A stretch of DNA of 64,000 bases from contig ONZQ02000011.1 of assembly GCA_900312665.1 (NCBI GenBank), positions 62,001-126,000 of the forward strand, read 5' to 3'. The stretch comes from Cephalotrichum gorgonifer. Its lineage: Eukaryota; Ascomycota; Sordariomycetes; Microascales; Microascaceae. Within the stretch, counting starts at the first letter, position 1, and the number at the start of each line of letters is the position of its first letter. Position numbers and translations under genes: made by a program. Shown piece after piece: positions 25,729-38,248 of this stretch. The notes beneath the pieces are model-generated. The model made no database searches and was not told the origin of the DNA. It worked only from the letters and a program-made list of their open reading frames with translations.

Positions 25729-27016
25729 AAATAGGAAACCACTCAGCGGCACCCAGATCCCAGTGCGCGGCACCCAAAATTGCTGAGGCGTATTCTCTGC
25801 CATCCAACCCGCTCCACACTTGCTTCGAAAGAGCCACAATCAGCGCCCACACCCACGCCTACCACGATGGCTCTGCTTCGAGGCCCTCACCAGCATCCCC
25901 TTCTAGGAAAGTTCCTCCAAACCCTCCAAGCTACGATAGGCATTTTGCGAGCTATAAGGACTTCCAATTTCGGATTGCCTCGAACCCGGGCTCATACTGC
26001 TTTTGAATCCTAGCCCTTCGAATGCAGCAGATTGGGGCGCCTACGAACTTGTAGATGAGATGATTGATGATAAATATGAGCTAGCGGTGGCTTCGCTTGG
26101 ATCACGGGGATATGGGTGTCACCGAGTGATCACCAAAAAATAGATGGAAGAAGCACATTATATAGGAAGGTTGAGTGCCACTGGTTGTAAGGAGCTGTCT
26201 GCTGAAAGACGTTTATGAGGATTGCCAAGTCCTTGTCGCCGTCTCGATCGCGCGGTACAAACGGGAATTATCAATACCGTTCAAATGCGCTGGACGCGAC
26301 CGCTACGCAATACAGCCCAACAAATGCTCGGAAATGTTCTCTACAAAACAGGGTCCGCGTGCCTGCCTGGCCGCAAATTCTGAGAGTAAGCGGAACCAGT
26401 CGACTCGGAAACATGATGGGCCGCGCCTTCCACACCGACGCCTGCAAGGAACCTCCCCGCCGTGCCAGAGATCTTCTTAGACCTGTATGTAGGACTTCCG
26501 GGCGCTACAGTTCCTCCAGCACTTACCAGGTAGAAGAACATGCTTCTCAACACACCAAGTCGCACGCATGGCCAGCCCCGTCACTTCCGAGGTCTACTCC
26601 ATCATGCCGGGGGGGCCTTCCGATTGACTCCAATGGACTTAGCAAGAGAGGGAAACAAAGCCTTTGGATTACGGAATCAATTTGAAGTTAGGAGGCAAGT
26701 GTAGAGGATAGCAATGCAAGGGCAATGGACGTTTGGATAGAGTATCGTAATGAATAAATACGTTTATTGTGGCCCAATTCGCGATCTTGCTTCTCTTTCT
26801 TCCCCAGGCTTTCAACAACGAAAAAAATATTTGAACATGTCGACGTAAGTCCTAAGTCCATCCCCTTTTTCAGCATTCAGCATCCTCGATATCACGCGAT
26901 GATTCCGTTCAACCCGTTCCCATCCCCCCCACCCCATCCAATCTCGTCTTCCATCGCCAAGCACTTCGTGTTCGGCGGTTCATCCTTTCTGGCATGTCCG
27001 TAACGATCCAAGTTGG

Positions 27017-27585
27017 ATGCCATGCTTTCACCACTCAGCGACCGGATCCAATGCTCAGTTTCACAGTTCGCCTCGACTTCCGGCGACGATAGCAAAATTT
27101 AGAGATCGAGTTATAGCTAACCTTGATAGTACAAAAGCAACTTTTTGGGTAAAGATTTCAGCCCGCTTGTCTGCCGTCGCAGGCCGCATGAAACCCCGAG
27201 CCAAGAACCCCAAACGTGAGACCCCCCCTCCGACAACCTCCCCATCGCGCCCGTTCATCACATGGGAGGATCTCTTGTGAGTGAAGTCCAGGCTTTACGG
27301 ATCGAGGATCGTTTAGCGTATATCGGTATTAACAGTGAGCCACAGCCGCCAATGTGAAGAAGAGACTGCCCTGTGGGATGCCGGGAGCTAGGAGACATGG
27401 AGGTGGTGGATGGCGGAACTGACGGAGCGGTGGACGGGGGCCGAGGGGCGTCGTGGTGGGCCGCAGGGGAAATTGGGCAAAAAGGGAAGTACAATTTGGT
27501 GTTCATGATTCTTGGTATTTTTGCCTTCATCTTTGCCTTCCTTACCTTCGGTTCGGACTGGATCCGATACTTCCATCCACATTAA
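27017..27585 (+). CDS. Doubtful two-exon small membrane protein
   Basis: Two open pieces can be joined in frame: 27017..27276 and 27360..27585, with a good donor (GTGAGT at 27277) and an AAG acceptor. The product would have a basic, Ser/Pro-rich N-terminal part and one strong membrane segment near the C terminus (FMILGIFAFIFAFLTF), that is, a tail-anchored layout. No family recognised, and the opposite strand is also open over part of it. Coding status is uncertain. Confidence 0.22.
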
Positions 27586-27680
27586 CTGAATACATTACAT
27601 GCATACATTATATGCATAATTAAGTTTTCATATTACTGCAGCCCATTGCATTTCCCTATCCTTTAGTACAATGTAAAGAC

Positions 27681-27773
27681 ATGACTGCCGTCTCCCTCTT
27701 TCTCGGTCTCCTCTCACTTCATATGGTAGTTTCTTTTACACCCTCATATTTTGGCCACTTACAACATGGGTAG
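27681..27773 (+). CDS. Micro-ORF with signal-peptide-like start, doubtful
   Basis: A 30-codon frame starting MTAVSLFLGLLS. The bases coding SLFLGLL are almost the same as those at the start of the ORF at 25234 (22 of 23 identical). It may be the first exon of a gene I cannot complete, or a decayed copy of the same leader. Confidence 0.15.
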   Translation: MTAVSLFLGLLSLHMVVSFTPSYFGHLQHG

Positions 27774-28603
27774 GCGCACCATGCGGCATCAGCGTTAGCC
27801 ATCGCGGAATCGCCGAACACCGCAATCACGAACCAGTACATAGTGACGCACGCTTAGAGTGGGTAGAATGAACCTCGTGCAGTGTTCATAGTCCAGTAGA
27901 TCCTAGATACCATTGAGATTCAAGGTTGGTGGAGCAGCTTTCCGCTACATTTGTCCGGAACTCTACCCACCAGCCCTGCGGCTTGCCGTGAACACGATGG
28001 CCACTAGCTTTCCACAAGCAAGACCCCGCCCGGATGTGATTATTCGTCCCGTAGGAAAGTATTCAAGAGCTTTAAATCTGGTATCTTCCTGGGATACGGC
28101 CCCCTCTAAAGCTAAAAGGACAAGGCCGGAGGAAATGATGCCGCATACATACAAGGATTATATATTTTATTCTAGACTCTGCTCCAAGTATAGTTCAACT
28201 CTAAGTTTCCATGATTATTGTAGGAAGGCTGATCCGTGATAATGCGGGAAAAGAAATCGGCAACGATAACTTTGGCGACGACCAGTTAAGGCCCGGAATA
28301 TTTATTTTGGTTCATAGTAAAATGCTAATGTCGTTGATTGTAGTTCCCATCCCTTGGGTAGTTTGTAATGGTCAGTCTATTTAAGGATTCAACTCCCCAC
28401 CCCCCTTCTTTCTCCTCACACCATTTCCATTGCTCTGGTTTAACGTCTACACAAGTGTTAATCTCACGCGCCTCTTCTTCCCCCCCTAGCTATCCTAGCT
28501 CCAGCTGTAACGAGATTCTCGTGGGACAACGACACCTACAGGGCCTCGTTGACATATAAAATTACAACGTGAAATTACGACTCGCCCTCCTCACGACGAC
28601 ACC

Positions 28604-29551
28604 ATGGCATCCCAAAGACTTCCTCCCTACCACGAAAGCAAAGACCTCTTCGAGTCCCCGCCTCCATATGATAGTGTGGCAACACCCTCGAGAAGCCTCA
28701 ACAACCCATCGAAAAACCCGCCATGTCGCATAAGCGTCGCAATGCTTCCTAGAAATGCCCCTTCGGAAGAATGTACTTATTTACCAGGTATTACACATGA
28801 CCTCGCAGTGTGGGTCCCGAATAGTCCCACTAGGTCACCCTCGATATACACCTACCGGAAGATCAAAAGTCTCATACGCACACATTGCGCAAAGAAGAAA
28901 CCAATATACACGGACAACTCCGGCAATACATTGATAACCTGGCTCCTCAACGAAATCGGCCCGGGCGAGGTAGAACGAGCCATTGGAAACACCTTGGACT
29001 GGACCCAGGACTGGGATTTCCTTCTCAACATGAAAAGCCAGTACATATCCGACAAGAAATGGGTGGCAGTTGCACAGCTCTACTTCAATAACCTGTCGGG
29101 ACTGGATTATGTTCCCTGGAATGACGCATCTAACACCATGAGGCTCGGAGGGGACGTGCTTCCTGCCAGAACCAAGGATAAACTGTTTTACGTGTTTACT
29201 TGGAAATTCTCCCAGCGGTCAGACAATCCGCAATGGGGGGGAAGTTTCACAGTCTACCACAAGGACTTGTGGGCGTTGGGGGGTGTTGAACTTCCATGGA
29301 CCTTCTTCAAGCCGAACTTGGTCAATATGTCAGTGCAAGAACCCTGCATGTGCCTATCTGGAATCCGGCCTAACTTAAACAGGGCTGAAATGGACCGCCG
29401 TACAGGCGCGGGAAGGTTTAAGAAGGTGATGTGGTACAATCACTTCTTCGGATATGGGAATGACATACTAAACCATCCCGTGGAAGCCCGGCGAAGTTGC
29501 CACCAAGCACAATTTACAGAGTTTGTGAGGGGTCTTGTACCTACAATGTGA
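28604..29551 (+). CDS. Unrecognised intact protein with two PPxY-type motifs
   Basis: A single uninterrupted frame of 315 aa starting at an ATG in good context (ACACCATGGC). I do not recognise a family. The N-terminal 60 residues are Pro/Ser-rich and disordered, with LPPYHES at about residue 6 and PPPYDS at about residue 19; PPxY is the ligand of WW domains such as those of Rsp5/Nedd4 ubiquitin ligases. From about residue 70 the sequence is globular, rich in Trp and aromatic residues (for example DWTQDWDF, VMWYNHFFGYG), with no signal peptide and no membrane segment. It is the only intact gene between 22.4 and 32.8 kb. Probably a lineage-restricted gene. Confidence 0.6.
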   Translation: MASQRLPPYHESKDLFESPPPYDSVATPSRSLNNPSKNPPCRISVAMLPRNAPSEECTYLPGITHDLAVWVPNSPTRSPSIYTYRKIKSLIRTHCAKKKPIYTDNSGNTLITWLLNEIGPGEVERAIGNTLDWTQDWDFLLNMKSQYISDKKWVAVAQLYFNNLSGLDYVPWNDASNTMRLGGDVLPARTKDKLFYVFTWKFSQRSDNPQWGGSFTVYHKDLWALGGVELPWTFFKPNLVNMSVQEPCMCLSGIRPNLNRAEMDRRTGAGRFKKVMWYNHFFGYGNDILNHPVEARRSCHQAQFTEFVRGLVPTM

Positions 29552-32500
29552 TACAGACACTGGTAGGAGCTGGAGGGTTCCCAAGGCGACCTTGTTAGTA
29601 TTATCTACGGGCTACAGAATGATATTGCTTTGCATTTCGGACTCAGCGTTGTTATCACTGGACTGCATAATTATTGGACAAGGAGATCAGAAGGGAAAAG
29701 ATTGCTTTGGTTGTCTGTAGCTCTGATGGAGTCAGCACTTCTGATGGAGGGACAGAGCTACCTGAACAATGTAGAGTGCCCCTGGGCACCAAGGATAACC
29801 AGACGGACAAGATCAGGATTGCCAGTGAGACTTCGTCGAAGTGTCAGTTGTCGAATGACTGCCGAATCTCCAACGGTAATAAACTCGGGACTGTTGCCTA
29901 TTGTCTTTGTTGGCAAGTTATACACTCGGCCAAGCGAATACAGGATAGAAACAGGCTGGCGGAAATAACTATCGTGAAATACAAAGTCCACAGCCGTAGG
30001 CGCCGTTGAAACTGTCAATGGCATATGGCTAGCCCTTCCCGACTGGCTACTCTAGATGCAAACGAATGCACAAGATTGAATCATTGACAAAGATGCCGGG
30101 ATGCAATTCGCGTACCCGCGCGATTGCGCGCTAGGCTTGCAGCTTGGAAATGCACCTTGGACTCACACTCCTAACCCCCCTTCTTCTAATTATTTGTACA
30201 AATGACCAGCCGTGAATCGACCCGAGCTGGCTGCAAGATGTTGAGGAGAAAGTTCGGAACAGAGAGCTAGTTTCTCAAGATTGAAGTCAGGCCCGCGACT
30301 ATATCGTGTGATGACCTTCACAGACACAACGAGGTGAGTACCTTCCTACAAAGGAATGTGTAAGCAATAGGTAGTTCGTAGATAGCATGGATGATTTGTC
30401 TAGAGCCGAGAGAACCCCTCCCATCGAAGTGGTAGGCAGATGGGTCGCCGGATTCTCATGCTCATAAGAATTGGGCCAATATAAGATTTCATCGATGTAT
30501 GAACAAACATCTACCTCCGGTGTCCGCTTCTTCGATAATCTTGTGAAAGGCTATTCCTGAATCTGTAGGCTATGATTGCCCCAATTGGGTACGGAGGGAC
30601 GTCAAGGGGTCGGCTACCCGCTGCATCAACCGGAACAGGAGGTATGTGCATTTCCTGGAACGCGGAACAGGCCGCTCACCCTGCATCTAATTCCGCGGGT
30701 CTGGTATTACCTGCCAAGTATCGCTCGGCTAAGCCAATAACACGACAAGTTTGAAGTAGGAACTCCATTTTTCAACCTCTTGGCAACCTGAGTAAGGTGT
30801 AAGATGTGGAAGCCAAAGAATGGGTTGCTCCAATACTGATATTTACGACCTGCATCGACTACTGTTGTAGCTGCGGTTCACCTGATTCCTGTCGGAGAAA
30901 TCCGGACGTAGATTTAAAAAGAACAAAAAAAAGTTAGTTAGCCTCTTGGCTTTTGGTCACGGCCCGGGCGCTTGCCGGGGACAGGACAGTGGTGAACGGA
31001 CTATGCCATCGTAAGCCAGTATGTTGGCGTTGCACTTTGAACCGGCTATGCGTTCGCTTGACCATGACTAACGCTTTGTAGCTGTCAGGACCCGGCCTGT
31101 CGGCGATGATGTGGTATTATTGGTACCTCAAGTCCGAAGCATGAGGAGGAGAAAAGAAGGGGGGGGCAGGTACAGCTTCATATTCTAGCGCCGAAGTCGG
31201 ACCTCTTCGTATGTTTTGCGAATTGCCAGGGTTTCGGAGCTAGTGTGGGGGCATGTCACTGTGCGCCACCTCCTCCCGCAGATTGGACCTCCGCGGCCTC
31301 GGTTCCCGAGGCGGCATCTACTGGCCCACCATCTCTGGAGCTATTTGTCTACGATCTCAAGAAATACTTAGTGTTCGTATCTTTAAGGCTGCACCTTTCT
31401 TGGCGGTTACACAAATGTATCCCAAAGTGGGCGTTGTTACCTTATGTCTTCTCATGTGTGTATTCATCCACCTGATCAAATTGACAGTTTGTGCAGCTCT
31501 GGAGCTTCTGGCGTGCCAAGGAAACGCTAGCGTTGTTGCGCGCGTGGACAGAACAGAGAGTCGAACGATGAAAATTTTTTATCAGATCCGCTCTTAATCA
31601 ATCAGATAAACTGGGACCCCCACATGGCGTCCACACCATTCTCTACCTTGTCTCTGAGGACGGAAGGGGATTGGTCGTCCTCGTTTCGGTCCCTGCTCTC
31701 AAAAGCGGGGTTTGGGTATGGATTACGAACAAGCGCATAAGATCGGAGCCAGCCATCTTTTTTTCGTTACCCTTGGCGGGAGATGGTTGGGGAGAGATGC
31801 ATTAGATGAAGTGAGTTTTCTTTATCAATCAGTACATGTCGGGTGAATCTCCGGCACCACGCTCGGCCCAAGCACCCCCGCCGGCGCTAGGACCAAATAC
31901 ATCCTCGTGTGACTAGCTCCCCTCGCAATCTTGCTTTCTCTCATTCGTACCCACCTGCTCAATTCGATCTGTGTCCAACCAGGGCTCTGAGAAAGGACGC
32001 AAGTACAGGTACAGTCGTCGGACCCTGCAGCTTTTAGTACTCATACTCCGAGTCACCTTGTATGAGTACGAGTATACAAGTGCTCCTATCACACCAGCAG
32101 ACTGAGGCGTACTCGTAATTCCCCATTTTTTGACACACCCGCGCGTTGCGTATCCCGCGTGGGTCATCATTCGCCTTCCTCTCGCACACGCCACTGGCAA
32201 GGATTTCCCGCTCGGCACGTAATAGCGATCTTGCAGCATCCCCCCTTCCTCCCCATTTCCGACACCGGGATGGGATCCTTGGCCCGCATATTGGCCTTGC
32301 TTGGTCCCGCCAAGCTCAAGTGTCTGCTTGTGCAGTCTCGAACCGCAGCCGCTTGTTTTCCCACCCAGACCCACCAATCTCTCTCCCTTGGTCCTTACCC
32401 CATCGGGGCTTCTCCCCCATTTGCTCGACCTTGCGTTGCATGCCCATCCCAAATGTGGAATATTGAGCTACCCACACTTCTGCTCTAGTCGCGCGATGCT

Positions 32501-32795
32501 CCACTTGGGACATGTGAAGTTGAGTGGAGTCGTGTGATTGATAACCCCTGCGGCCGCTGCTGTACCTTGTAACCTGGTTCCGGATTTTTAAAGTATAGAA
32601 AGCGACCCGCAGATCCTTTCCTGCGCTGCTCGTCATTCTCGTACCCCGCCTACTTTGCTCTTCTTCCAAGCTTTCTTCCGTGGTCTACCACGTTTTCCTA
32701 TTTCGCCGGCATCCCGCGCATACGAGTTTAAGAACTCAACCCTTCCTCGAACGCTCCTTTCTCCGTTGATTGAGCAGCTCCTCGTGCCGTTCACA
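29552..32795. other. Intergenic, upstream of siderophore transporter
   Basis: No coding match on either strand. It holds the iron-GATA motif pair at 31579-31609. The last 250 bp before the ATG are pyrimidine-rich and free of ATG on the plus strand, as expected for a 5' leader. Confidence 0.5.
31579..31609. promoter_or_regulatory. Pair of iron-responsive GATA (SreA/Sre1-type) sites
   Basis: 31579-31587 reads ATCTGATAA on the minus strand and 31601-31609 reads ATCAGATAA on the plus strand. Both fit the published consensus ATCWGATAA of the iron repressor GATA factors (SreA, Sre1, Urbs1 type), and both also have the preferred purine before it. They lie 22 bp apart and about 1.19 kb before the ATG of the siderophore transporter, the only iron-uptake gene in the window. 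Repression in iron-replete cells is the inferred effect. Confidence 0.6.
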
Positions 32796-34881
32796 ATGGG
32801 TTTCAACGAGCAGGTAACACGCGAAAAGGCGGTTACCGACCTCGAGAGGTCGGGTGTGATTGAGGGTGACCTCTCCAAGGAGATCGGACCGGACGGTGTC
32901 GGGCATGGGCCCGATTCTGACTCAGATGACGCCTCGGCGCACAAGCAGGCTGGTGTCAAGGAGATCGAGGCCATCACCACCGTTTGGGAGAAGAAGACTC
33001 TCGTGCTCATGATGATTCTGTAAGTATTATTGTTCCCAGCGCCCACTGTGTCGTTCGTCTCTCGTCTCCTTACCCGTGTCCCACGTAGCGCGGCTACTAA
33101 TTTGCACACCTGATGCAGGCTTTACCTCGTTTCTTTCGTCGAGATGCTCCTGGTGTCCATACAGGGAAACCTTAACCCCTACATCACGTCGGAATTCGAC
33201 CTGCACGGCCTCAGCCCCGTCATCAACATCGTCTCTGATATCCTAGGCGGTACCTCCAGCTTGGCCATCGCCAAGATCGTCGACATCTGGGGTCGTACCA
33301 CGGGATTCATGTGCCTGCTGCTCCTTAACGTCATCGGCAACATCATCAAGGCTACGTGCCAGAGCATCGAGGCCTACGCCGCCGGCCACACGTTGTACTG
33401 GGTCGGCCATCTGGGGATACTCTACATCATCACCATCATGCTCTCCGATATGACCTCCCTGAAGAACCGTATGCTTATTATCGGTATCAACGGCACGCCT
33501 AACATCGCCGCCACCTTCGCCGGCCCCAAGATCGCGGAGCTGTTCTACGAGAACGTGAACTTCAGGTGGGCGTTTGGTGCCTTCACCATTATTCTCGTCG
33601 GCTTCTGCATCCCGGTTGTTCTCGTCATGCTTTGGCACCAGCGCAAGGCGGAGAAGGCGGGTCTCGTCCAGAAGACCGACTCAGGAAGGACGTGGTACCA
33701 GTCCATTTGGCACTACGTTGTTGAGCTCGATCGTGAGTTGACCCATCGTCCCCCATTACGCTTTTTACGCGCAAAGCTAGTGGATCGTGCTAATACATTT
33801 TTCTTTCGCTCTTTGTAGTCTTCGGAATCGTCCTCATCACTGCTGGTTGGGCCCTGCTGCTTCTCCCCTTCAACCTGGCTACCAACACCGGGAGAGGGTG
33901 GAGCAGCCCCAACATGATTGCCATGATCGTGGTCGGCGTCGTCTTGCTCGCGATATTCGTTATCTGGGAGAAGTACTTCGCGCCAGTCCAGTTCTTCCCC
34001 TTCAGGTATCTCAAGGAACGGACCATTATCGGCGCCTGTTTGCTATATGGAGTCATGTTCCTCTCGGTCTTGTGAGTAGCTCCATTTATTCCCCTACTTC
34101 GACCGCCACCGGTTGTGCTAACCTATACCCTACCAGTATTTGGGACTCGTACTACTACTCCTACCTGCAGGTCGTCCACGACTTGTCCATCGTCCATGCC
34201 GGCTACGTGCTGAACGCGTTCTCTCTCACCTCATCCTTCCTCGCTCCCTTCATCGGATTGTAAGTTACCCGCCGACTATCCCCTCGTATCGCTTCCATAC
34301 TGATAGTTTCTCCCTTCTGTAGCATCATCAGTTACACGGGTAACTATAAGTGGATGTCCTACGCCGGCATCCCCTTCGTTGCCCTCGGCACCGGTCTCCT
34401 CGCCAAGTTCCGTACCCCCGAGACCCATGTCGGCATCCTCGTCATGTGTCAGGTCCTCAACGGTATCGGCACAGGTATCTTCGCGCAGTGCGCCCAGATT
34501 GCCATGATGGCCGTCGTGACCCATCAGGAAATCGCCGTCGTCCTCGCCATCTTTGGCCTCTTCGGCTCCATTGGCGCTGCCACTGGCAATGCCATCGCCG
34601 GCGCCCTCTGGACCAACATCCTGCCCGCACAGCTCACCAAGTACCTCCCCGAGGAGGCCAAGCCCCTCATGCCGGAGATTTACGGCTCGTTCGTCATCCA
34701 GCAGGACTACCCCATGGGCAGTGAGATCCGAAGCGCGATTATCAAGGCCTACGGGATTGTGCAGCACAAGATGGTTATCGCTGGTTCGGCGTTCGTGCCC
34801 ATCTTCGTCCTTTGCGTGTTCTTGTTCAAGGACGTCAACGTTAGGAAGGCGAAGAAGCAGACTAAGGGGAACGTGTTCTGA
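32796..34881 (+). CDS. Siderophore iron transporter (MFS, SIT/ARN family)
   Basis: Five exons: 32796..33019, 33119..33732, 33819..34071, 34137..34259, 34323..34881; 1773 nt, 590 aa, the usual length. After a charged N terminus of about 65 residues there are some 14 membrane segments. Family blocks are clear: VSIQGNLNPYITSEF, ADIV-like region AKIVDIWGRTTGF, the extracellular WDSYYYSYLQVVHDL loop, GYVLNAFSLTSSF and GAATGNAIAGALWTNILP. These proteins import ferric siderophores (ferrichrome, fusarinine or coprogen types) across the plasma membrane by proton symport. All introns have good GT..AG ends. Two iron-GATA motifs lie upstream. The siderophore specificity cannot be read from the sequence. 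Confidence 0.93.
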
Positions 34882-35551
34882 TCAATTGGTTGTGGAGATT
34901 GATAGTTTTAGTACCTTGGTGCGACATACGAGAACGGCCACTCTAGGGTTCGTTTGGTAATAATATGGTGGGCAATGATGAATATCATTTTAGTTTCCTT
35001 GACATGGTGAATGAAGTCGCCATCTTAAACCCAGAAATACCTGAATGACACAGTGAATCATGAATGGCGGTATTACTTCAGACTCATGTGTTGTAACTAA
35101 TCACCAATTACTTCACGTGGCAGGGTTCAATCACATGTCTGCTACCCCTGAGCGCCCCTTAACAGCCACGTGATTCCAGACTCAGGAACCACGTCGTGGG
35201 TGGTGAGTGCGCGACCCATATAAAAGTGGGGGGTGTTCGTTATGTTTGTCGTAAGACTGGGTATTAGCCAATGGAACGCGAAGACGTGTCCGGGCGCCCA
35301 GTAGCTGATAATATTGGAAGGATCGGCGTAAATAAATGCCAAGTTACATTACATAAGGGGTTGAAGGGATCTCCACGACCTGTTTAAGGATTTAATCTCA
35401 TACGAGACAAGAAAGCTCTAGACACCACAGGACCCCGAATGGCAGTGAGGACCAACGACGGAGATTTCACAGTCACTGATCCCGGCTGGGACAACCAACC
35501 CACTGTCCTGTCCCACATGTTGAATTCCAGGCAAGACCGCAGAGCGAAGCC
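34882..35551. promoter_or_regulatory. Intergenic / GT90 upstream region
   Basis: No gene seen. A TATA-like CATATAAAAG lies at 35217-35226, some 330 bp before the ATG of the GT90 gene and could belong to its promoter. Confidence 0.35.
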
Positions 35552-38248
35552 ATGGTGCGACCGTTCCACAGCATCAACCGGGCCGCTGCCTCGGTAGCGG
35601 GCTCCACAGCGGCCGCCGTGCTCTGCGCGGTCTTGACACAAGCCCGGTACTCACGACAATCCGAGCTATACTCTGACCTGCTATGCTGGGCAACCCTCCC
35701 ACTCTTCCTCGGACCCCAGCAACGATGGGGGCCTAGGAACGTTAAAGACTCTGAGAGCTCCGGTACACTTCTTCCCAAAAGGAGCACCAATGCTGGACCC
35801 AAAACCTCTAAACTCTCCGCATGGGCGTTCGCTGCTTGCATTGCCATTTTATGCTATTGGACGGCAGAGAACGGTGCCACGAAGCTGTTTGTAAGCAGTC
35901 TCTCGTTCGACAAGATGGAGTTTTGACAGTGGCCTTGGAAGCTAACAAGCGCTTGTACTACTCAGCCGGCATTAACCCCTCTCATTCTATATACCCAGAA
36001 CCGACTCGTGTCCAAATCCCTATACCCAAGTGCCTCAGGTCCCTGGATCGCGTCCCCGTCGGCATGGGGCCCGGTCTTGATAGCGACGTTCTCCTCCCTA
36101 ACCTTCTCAAACTGGGAGATCCGAGCAGCGGCGAGATCGATCCCCTCGGCCGCTGCTCTCGCCGTCCTTTTCGCGGCCCTTCTTCCTGGCACGAAAAGAT
36201 GGTTCATCCCACGCGTTAATCTTACGGAGGCCATTATCCCGATCTCCGTACGAGCGGTAGTCCTCCTCACCATAGTATTGGGCCTGCACACCGCCGTCTT
36301 CGGGCTGCCGGAGATGAACGTTGCCTCCGTGGTGATATTAGGCATAGCCAAAGCCCAATCTTGGCTGTTCATGAGCCGAGCGGTAAGTCCAGCTCCCGGC
36401 CTGGAGATATTTGCCAGTAGTTTGCTTACTAGGGGTAAGGCGCAACACACGTCGTGGCGCATTGCGACCACGATAGGGACCTTCGCCATCGCATCCACGT
36501 GCAATCCGTTTTTGCAACAGTCAGAAACGCAAGCCGTGTCTTACGTCCTGACGTCCCTCCTTGCACTCGGCCAGACCATCCGTACGCTGCCAAAGCAGAC
36601 CAGAGCTAGTCCCGCTCTCTGGGGGTTTGCACTTGTGTCTCTGGGCCCATACATCGCGAGCATCTTGTCGATAAGAGTCTCAAATTCCATGACATCTTTC
36701 CATCATCCCGTCGAGAATCTGATCCGCAACGCCCAAGAGGTGTTCGAGGATCTTCTGGAACGCCAGTCAAAGACCTATGCGGCTGCTCACGGCGAATATC
36801 AGCGCCGGTATGGCGTCGAACCCCCACCCGGTTTCCAGGGCTGGTACGAGTTCGCAGTCTCGCGCCAGTCGCCCATCATTGACGACTTCGATACCATCTT
36901 GGAGGGTATATCTCCGCTCTGGAAGCTGAGCGGACAGGAAGTATTGCGGGCGATGAACGAATCATATAACGAGCGAGGTAGCGACCTGTGGCTTTGCGAG
37001 TTCTCTGGTGGTACTGGAAAGACGCGTACAAGCCACCGTTCTCGCCTGAATGATAGGCACTTCGGATATTTGTTCAACACGCTATTGGGAGACTTGCCCG
37101 GTTTCCTCCCAGATGTCAAATTTTTGATCAATCACCTCGACGAGCCCAGTCTTCTAATACCTCCGCATCCTACGGAAGAAGGCGCAGACCCTCAGAAACA
37201 ACGGGTCAATGTAACGAGACTATCAAAAGAGCCAGTTTGGAGCGAAATTACGAGGTTCTGTGAAGCTGGGCTCACCAATGAGGGTCCCTCTTTTTTGGAA
37301 ACCTTCGGCCTTCCGCTCGCGATAGAAGCTGGAGCGTCAAAGAACGGCCTTGCACTCCTTGGAGATGTCAAGGCGTCCAAAGATTTATGTCGTCACCCCG
37401 AGTACAGCACGAGCTACGGGCTCGTCATGCGGCCCTCGTCTTTCCAGCTCATCGAAGGCGCAGTCCCGATCCTGTCCGTGGGCACGCTCTCGACGATGAG
37501 CGACATTTTATTCCCTAGCCCGGCCTACATCGAAGACGAGTTCCGATATGACGCCACATCCGACCTCGAGTGGGAGAAGAAGCGTGACAACGTCTACTGG
37601 GCGGGGTCGACGACAGGCGGCTTCGCGGCAGACGACCAGTGGCGGAATTACCAGAGACAGAGGTTCGTGGGGATGGCGCAGAACCTGGAGCAGAAACGCT
37701 ACGATTACCTGCGAGACGCGGATGGTCTCGTCCATCTGGCGTCGTGGTACCTGAACCCAAGGCTCTTCGACGTCGCGTTCACCAGGATATCCGGGTGCGA
37801 GACAAAGTACTGCAGGGATCAGGAGGCGTACTTCCACCTGAAGGGGTGGGCGCACAAGGACGAGGCGCTCCACTCGAAGCTCGTGTTCGACCTCGACGGG
37901 AACGGCATTAGCGGGCGCTACTATAAGCTGCTGGCGTCGCGGTCGGCCCCGCTGAAGCAGACGCTGCTGAAAGAATGGCACGATGAGCGGCTGGTGCCGT
38001 GGTTGCATTATATTCCGATCAGCCAGGGCATGCAGGAGGTCCCGGACTTGGTTAATCATCTCCTCACGACTGCAACGGGACAGGAGAGTGCCATGAAGGT
38101 TGCGGAGGCGGGGAGGAAGTGGTTCTCGGAGGCGATGAGGGAAGACGACCTCCGTGTGTATGTTTACCGTCTGTTGTTGGAGCTGGCGAGGTTACAAGAC
38201 CCCAACAGGCTGGCTGGCCAGCCCGAAGGGAAAGGGGCGAATTTGTAA
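35552..38248 (+). CDS. CAP10-like glycosyltransferase (GT90) with membrane N terminus
   Basis: Exons 35552..35890, 35966..36382 and 36440..38248 give about 854 aa. The first 340 residues contain several membrane helices, as in the large fungal CAP10 relatives. The catalytic part has FLINHLDEPSLL, EYSTSYGLVMRPSSF, VYWAGSTTGG, GRYYKLLASRSAPLKQT and WHDERLVPWLHYIPISQ, all core GT90 blocks. CAP10 of Cryptococcus is needed for capsule; other GT90 enzymes are xylosyl- or glucosyltransferases in the secretory pathway. Location in Golgi or ER membrane is expected. The second intron (36383..36439) is in frame and uses an AAG acceptor; if retained, the protein has 19 more residues. Length and domain are complete. 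Confidence 0.88.

Larger units (their letters stand above)
22387..28603. other. Gene-poor 6.2 kb stretch
   Basis: No recognisable family on either strand. There are short doubtful frames, of which 25234-25728, 27017-27585 and 27681-27773 are listed separately. A C10T8 run lies at 25470-25488. I found no long terminal or inverted repeats by eye. The first few hundred bases hold the promoter of the minus-strand rhodopsin-domain gene. Confidence 0.45.

Noticed and set aside
31913..32452. 179-codon minus frame before the siderophore transporter
   Set aside because: Low-complexity, no recognisable domain, and it lies in the transporter's leader/promoter.
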